A DNA stretch of 64,000 nt from Bacteroidia bacterium (GTDB taxonomy: Bacteria; Bacteroidota; Bacteroidia; B-17B0; Aurantibacillaceae): NCBI GenBank assembly GCA_016787445.1, contig JAEUTQ010000082.1:89561-153560 (forward strand), read 5' to 3'. Positions within the stretch are counted from its first letter, which is position 1; each line of letters opens with the position of its first letter. A program made the position numbers and the translations under genes. Positions 60,219 to 64,000 of this stretch are shown piece by piece. The notes beneath the pieces are model-generated. The model had not been told where the DNA came from. It saw only the letters and a list, made by a program, of their open reading frames with translations, and did not search any database.

Positions 60219-61466
60219 ATGACGCCTACATCGCTCAAGTGGTTAAGAATTTCCCTTATTAATTTATGCATTGTTGCGTTTCTAGGGGTTGTACTACGTT
60301 ATAAAATCGCCTTTTCATTGCCATTTGTCGATCAAAAGCATCTATTGAATGGCCACTCCAATTTTGCTTTCTGGGGATGGATTACCCAAACTTTAATGGT
60401 TTTAATGGTGAGCTATTTAAAAAAAAGGGGGGTAAACGACATATTCAAAAGATATAAGTGGTTGTTAATAACTAATCTCTTAGCAGCTTACGGTATGGTC
60501 GTTGCCTTCCTTGCGGAGGGGTACGGACCGTTTACTACAACTTTCTCTACTTTATCGATTATTGTCTCTTATATATTTGCCTTTATGTATTGGCGAGATC
60601 TAAACCGAATCACAAAAAAATTAGTAAGTAGATATTGGTTTAAAGCAGCTTTAACATTTAGTGTTTTTTCTTCTATTGGGGCTTTAGCCCTTTCATACAT
60701 GATGATTACCAAGAATTTAGAACAAAAACGGTACTTGTCAGCTGTATACTTTTTCTTGCATTTTCAATATAATGGTTGGTTTCTTTTTGCAATAGGCGGC
60801 CTGCTTATTGATAAACTTTATGCTTTAAAAATTATTTCTAATCTTAACAAAACCATCTTTTACATATTTCTAATTTCGTGTTTTCCCACCTATTTTCTCT
60901 CAGTACCTTGGCTAAATATCCCAACATGGCTCTTTAGTATAGAAGCCATGGCGGCTATTGCTCAGATTGTAGCTTGGGCATGGTTAATTGCATTTGTAAG
61001 CAAATATCACATACGTTTTGATTCAGAAATTTCTCATGTCGGAAAAATTTTATTCCGATTAGCTGCTATTGCCTTCACCATAAAAATAGCATTGCAATTA
61101 GGCTCTATTTATCCCCCGCTTGGCAAAATCGCATTTGGATTCAGACCAATCATTATTGGTTATCTTCACCTTGTATTATTAGGGGTAATTACTATTTTTT
61201 TACTGGGATTTATTGTGTCTCAGAAATACATTTTACTTAACAAAAAATCAATTATTGGCATTACCATTTTTGTATGCGGAATTATTTTCAATGAAGGATT
61301 ACTACTCTCACAAGGTATTTTTGCTATGAAATATGAAAATGTACCTTATATACAAGAATTTCTATTATCGGCCGCTGTTATAATGTTTATAGGAATTTTA
61401 ACTTTAGCGCTTAATCAGTTTAAAAGGCGCGAAGCAGAAGCTCACCCTGCACAAGTTATCACCTGA
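60219..61466 (+). CDS. Polytopic membrane protein, haem-copper oxidase subunit I-like
   Basis: This is a 415-residue protein with about 12 transmembrane helices. The second helix region reads LLNGHSNFAFWGWITQTL and the sixth YFFLHFQYNGWFLFAIGG. These histidine-bearing helices resemble haem-copper oxidase/NO reductase subunit I, but the full set of haem and copper ligands is not visible. It is therefore more likely a haem-binding relative than an oxidase. It is divergent from the nos operon, so a role in quinol, NO or N2O-linked electron flow is possible but unproven. Confidence 0.55.
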   Translation: MTPTSLKWLRISLINLCIVAFLGVVLRYKIAFSLPFVDQKHLLNGHSNFAFWGWITQTLMVLMVSYLKKRGVNDIFKRYKWLLITNLLAAYGMVVAFLAEGYGPFTTTFSTLSIIVSYIFAFMYWRDLNRITKKLVSRYWFKAALTFSVFSSIGALALSYMMITKNLEQKRYLSAVYFFLHFQYNGWFLFAIGGLLIDKLYALKIISNLNKTIFYIFLISCFPTYFLSVPWLNIPTWLFSIEAMAAIAQIVAWAWLIAFVSKYHIRFDSEISHVGKILFRLAAIAFTIKIALQLGSIYPPLGKIAFGFRPIIIGYLHLVLLGVITIFLLGFIVSQKYILLNKKSIIGITIFVCGIIFNEGLLLSQGIFAMKYENVPYIQEFLLSAAVIMFIGILTLALNQFKRREAEAHPAQVIT

Positions 61467-62898
61467 TTCCAATCTTAGTATCCTTCTTTTTGGGTTTAAA
61501 TAGCGCCTTTAACTTATACTCGAAGCCCTGTGTTGGCGCGGTGGCAGGCGATTGAGCCAAATTACCAAACTGGTTAATAAAAAAGAAAGCCGGTACTGCC
61601 TTTAAATTATACACATCATAAGCAGTTTTGCCATCATTTCCAGCTTTATTATACCAGATTGGCCAGGTGTACTTTGGATTAGCTTTAAGATAGTTCTTAT
61701 AACTCTTTATACTATCGTCGGTGCAAATACTGATGAATGTTACTTTATCGCCATATTTTTTAACCAATTCAGCCATCTTTGGCATTTCCTTTAAACTGTT
61801 TACGCTTTTCGTAGAAAAGAAATTTAAATAAACATAGCGGCCCTTATAATCGCCAAGAGTTACCATTTTTCCGGTGCGATCATAGGCCACAAAGTCAGGA
61901 GCCTTCATGCCTACATTTAAATTATAGGCCACTTGCAACATGTTATTCAAAATCTTCTTATGCGCCTTAATTTTAGTATCATTAGCCATTTGTTCGATAA
62001 CAGCTAATACCAATTCGCGGCTGAATTGCGGATTGTAATAATAATCCCACAAACTTTTTATGATCACCAATTCGCGTAAAGTATCGTTAATTAATAGAGG
62101 GTTACTTTTTAAATACGAATTAACCGCCGTATACTGTGTTACCGTATTTATTAAATGATGAATGTTTTCTGATTTTTTGGTAGATGAATAAGCCTCAACA
62201 TATCCTTTAAAGAAAGCGTTAAAGAAAGTCATGTATTCGAAATGCGTGTGCTGAACAGGCTTTCCTGCAATAAAATTACTCGCCAAAAAATTCTTTCCGC
62301 GTGATGCGTTTGAATTGGACTCGGCAATGCTGTATTGTACATACGATTTAAAATAATTGTTCTTAATATTCTTATACCGCCAACTTGCAATTAATTGTAT
62401 TGTGTCGAGCTTGTTATAAATTCGGTTTTTATTCAGGAATTCGGTGGCGGCATTCTCAAACATTTTGTTATACACTTTATTGTAGTCGATAATAAGCGTA
62501 TTAAGTTCCGTTGTATCGCCAGAAATGACGCCTATTAACACCTGCTCTTCCACATCGCCGCGAATATCCAAATCCTTATCCTTTTCAGGAAAGGTTACAC
62601 CATAAACATAATTAGGCTGAATGTATAGTTTGCCGAATAAATTTTCGATTTGTAATTCTACCGGTTGGGTGTGCTCGATTTGCAAATCCAATTCAAAATA
62701 TCCGTCTTTGTCGACAGTATCAATCGCTTCCCTTGTTTTTGTGTAGGTAATTAAATCACTATAGGCTAATAAACTAATTGGTTTACCAATATGAGAAGAA
62801 TGCGCTTTTCCTTTAATTTTTACATTTTGGCCATAAGATAAGAAGGGCACTATTAGGCACAAAATTACTTGGGAAAGGAAAGAGAACTTCAACTGCAT
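61459..62898 (-). CDS. TlpA-like thioredoxin-fold protein without redox cysteines
   Basis: This is a 479-residue secreted protein (signal MQLKFSFLSQVILCLIVPFL). An N-terminal beta-domain of the DUF4369 type (KIKGKAHSSHIGKPISLLAY) precedes a helical middle. The C-terminal redoxin domain shows APDFVAYDRTGKMVTLGDYK, GRYVYLNFFSTKSVNSLKEM and FFINQFG. Where TlpA/ResA proteins have WCxxC, this has TKSVNS, so it cannot do thiol-disulfide exchange. It overlaps the converging membrane gene by 8 bases. The role is unknown. Confidence 0.8.
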   Translation of the reverse strand: MQLKFSFLSQVILCLIVPFLSYGQNVKIKGKAHSSHIGKPISLLAYSDLITYTKTREAIDTVDKDGYFELDLQIEHTQPVELQIENLFGKLYIQPNYVYGVTFPEKDKDLDIRGDVEEQVLIGVISGDTTELNTLIIDYNKVYNKMFENAATEFLNKNRIYNKLDTIQLIASWRYKNIKNNYFKSYVQYSIAESNSNASRGKNFLASNFIAGKPVQHTHFEYMTFFNAFFKGYVEAYSSTKKSENIHHLINTVTQYTAVNSYLKSNPLLINDTLRELVIIKSLWDYYYNPQFSRELVLAVIEQMANDTKIKAHKKILNNMLQVAYNLNVGMKAPDFVAYDRTGKMVTLGDYKGRYVYLNFFSTKSVNSLKEMPKMAELVKKYGDKVTFISICTDDSIKSYKNYLKANPKYTWPIWYNKAGNDGKTAYDVYNLKAVPAFFFINQFGNLAQSPATAPTQGFEYKLKALFKPKKKDTKIGIR

Positions 62899-62934
62899 AA
62901 ATTTATATAACTCAAATGTATTAAAAAGTTACAG

Positions 62935-63315
62935 CTATTCTTCGCCAACCGCAATATCAATGTCCTTTCTCTCCCTACTTTTTAAACTAACCGACATGCC
63001 TCCAACCACTAAATATGGCGCCGAAATGGCAGGGTCCTCTCCCACTGCATAGAAATAATAATCGCCTTTATATAAATTGAAGATTTCAAAGTAGCCATTC
63101 GTATTAGCAGAAATCTGTGTGTCGTAAACTTTTAAATCGGTACCGGGAAAATCTTTCGCGTTAAACTTTATATAAATAACCGCGTTAGCAATTGGTTTGC
63201 CATGATGTAATACATTACCGCTCACACCCGACTTACCTCCTAATTCATTTTTTTTACAGCCACTAAAAACAAAAAGGCCGAATATTAGAATCAGATTTAA
63301 AATTCTTTTTACCAT
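62935..63315 (-). CDS. Small lipoprotein, carboxypeptidase-regulatory-like, paralogue of the next gene
   Basis: This is a 126-residue lipoprotein (GLFVFSGCKKNE, lipobox SGC). The mature part is one beta-sandwich: GGKSGVSGNVLHHGKPIANA, VYIKFNAKDFPGTD, then ANTNGYFEIFNLYKGDYYFY. The layout is like carboxypeptidase D regulatory/transthyretin-like domains. It shares about half its residues with the gene 106 bases upstream. The function is unknown, probably surface or periplasmic. Confidence 0.72.
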   Translation of the reverse strand: MVKRILNLILIFGLFVFSGCKKNELGGKSGVSGNVLHHGKPIANAVIYIKFNAKDFPGTDLKVYDTQISANTNGYFEIFNLYKGDYYFYAVGEDPAISAPYLVVGGMSVSLKSRERKDIDIAVGEE

Positions 63316-63375
63316 AGTATAAAATTACGAATATCAGTTTAGTTAAGAACATGATTTATGTTAACTAAAACAAAA

Positions 63376-63402
63376 AAGCCACGAAGTATTCTTCGTGGCC
63401 TT
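63376..63402 (-). terminator. Terminator between the two paralogous lipoprotein genes
   Basis: AAGCCACGAAG and CTTCGTGGCCTT form an 11-bp stem around TATT, with six A before it on the + strand. Confidence 0.8.
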
Positions 63403-63420
63403 AAAAAAACTGTATACTGT

Positions 63421-63801
63421 TTAGTCTTCTGTTACAGGAACAACAAAACCGGTAATTTCTTTCAGCATTTTCACTTTTAAATAGATACCACCTTTAACGG
63501 TTCCAGGCGCGGCAATTGCATCATCTACCCCAATCGCGTAAAAATAATAATCGCCACGGTAAATGTTACTGATTAAAAAGTTTCCGTTATGATCGGCATC
63601 AATGTATGTATCGTATTTCGACACATCAGTTCCCGGAAAATCCTTGGCGTTAAATTTGATATAAACACGGGCATGTGGAATGGCCTTATCGTGATGTTCA
63701 ACTCTACCCTTAATATTAGATTTACCACCTAACTGATTTTTTTTACAACCGAAGAATGCAAGGGCTGTAACCATTAATAAAATGTATTTGAAATTTTTCA
63801 T
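63421..63801 (-). CDS. Small lipoprotein, paralogue of the 62935-63315 gene
   Basis: This is a 126-residue lipoprotein (MVTALAFFGCKKNQ, lipobox FGC) with the same transthyretin-like sandwich: GGKSNIKGRVEHHDKAIPHA, VYIKFNAKDFPGTD and ADHNGNFLISNIYRGDYYFY. The C-terminus differs (KMLKEITGFVVPVTED). The ATG at 63801 begins the signal peptide; the frame is open to 63819. It is next to a probable cytochrome c peroxidase gene on the same strand and may share its transcript. Confidence 0.72.
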   Translation of the reverse strand: MKNFKYILLMVTALAFFGCKKNQLGGKSNIKGRVEHHDKAIPHARVYIKFNAKDFPGTDVSKYDTYIDADHNGNFLISNIYRGDYYFYAIGVDDAIAAPGTVKGGIYLKVKMLKEITGFVVPVTED

Positions 63802-63844
63802 AGAATTTAGTTTAAACAAATATACTAAATAAGTCTTCTAAAGA

Positions 63845-64000
63845 CTAGTGAATTTCGGAGAAACGCGGGTCTTTAATAAACTCAGCGTCGTTTAATGTAT
63901 TCAAAAACGCAATCAAATCATTTTTTTCCTGCGTACTTAATGATAGTCCGCTTACTAACAAAGGATCAAGATTAGGCGTATTGGTCACACCGGATGTATA
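63845..64000 (-). CDS. C-terminus of a probable dihaem cytochrome c peroxidase (cut by window edge)
   Basis: The last 51 residues of an ORF that continues past 64000 read YTSGVTNTPNLDPLLVSGLS, then LSTQEKNDLIAFLNTLNDAE, then FIKDPRFSEIH with stop TAG. The pattern LSxxExxDLxAFLxTLxDxxFxxDxR is the usual C-terminal tail of dihaem cytochrome c peroxidase/MauG-type proteins. Only this tail is visible, so haem motifs cannot be checked. Confidence 0.65.
   Translation of the reverse strand, partial: YTSGVTNTPNLDPLLVSGLSLSTQEKNDLIAFLNTLNDAEFIKDPRFSEIH

Noticed and set aside
1..64000. tRNA, rRNA or insertion sequence genes
   Set aside because: I found no cloverleaf-like sequence, no rRNA segment and no transposase ORF or paired terminal repeats typical of insertion sequences by reading.

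Overview
The window is AT-rich DNA from a member of the Bacteroidota (Flavobacteriia/Sphingobacteriia-like). The evidence is: several secreted proteins with the C-terminal sorting domain of the type IX secretion system (T9SS); TAnnTTTG-type promoters; short leaders without obvious Shine-Dalgarno sequences; a Sec-type (clade II) nitrous oxide reductase; and SusD-free, OmpA/TSP3-rich envelope genes.

Region 1 (about 1-8040) is the unusual part. Twelve small genes, all on the + strand and mostly membrane, lipoprotein or unknown proteins, alternate with ten related non-coding repeats of about 150-260 bp. Most repeats begin with an RYYYAAC-like box (for example GCTAAC) and end with GTTRRRY (for example GTTAGCG). 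The first bases of several cassettes are the reverse complement of the box that follows the same cassette, as expected for integron gene cassettes that circularise. Every repeat also carries a conserved TATCTTTAA core with an upstream TTTG/TTG, which looks like a built-in Bacteroidota promoter. I read this as a promoter-carrying, integron-like cassette array with long attC-like sites. No integrase lies in the window.

Region 2 (8167-9770) holds two SRPBCC (AHSA1/START-like) genes and a ParE-type toxin-antitoxin pair. The pair lies between a gene 3' end and a second 74-bp version of that 3' end.

Region 3 (9775-22760) has a large propeller sensor with a SpoIIE phosphatase, two large T9SS-exported SBBP-repeat proteins with near-duplicate C-terminal halves, an arginase-fold protein that has lost most metal ligands, and further secreted proteins.

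Region 4 (22809-52600) is mostly housekeeping: pnp, rpsO, argS, hisS, an L-2-hydroxyglutarate oxidase, efp, accA, a NarL-type regulator, rnz, htpG, an M13 peptidase, an OmpA/TSP3 protein, prfA, a low-molecular-weight phosphatase, rarA, msrA and carA, with secreted proteins between them.

Region 5 (53502-61466) is a nitrous oxide reduction locus read leftwards: cytochrome c lipoprotein, nosZ, a fused membrane-NosL protein, nosD, nosF, nosY. A divergent polytopic membrane protein resembling haem-copper oxidase subunit I lies beside it. NosZ reduces N2O at the cell surface, NosD/F/Y and NosL support copper-centre assembly, and the cytochrome c probably delivers electrons.

Region 6 (61459-64000) has a TlpA-like protein without the redox cysteines, two tandem paralogous lipoproteins, and the C-terminus of a probable dihaem cytochrome c peroxidase cut by the window edge. 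I saw no tRNA, rRNA, CRISPR array or insertion sequence.
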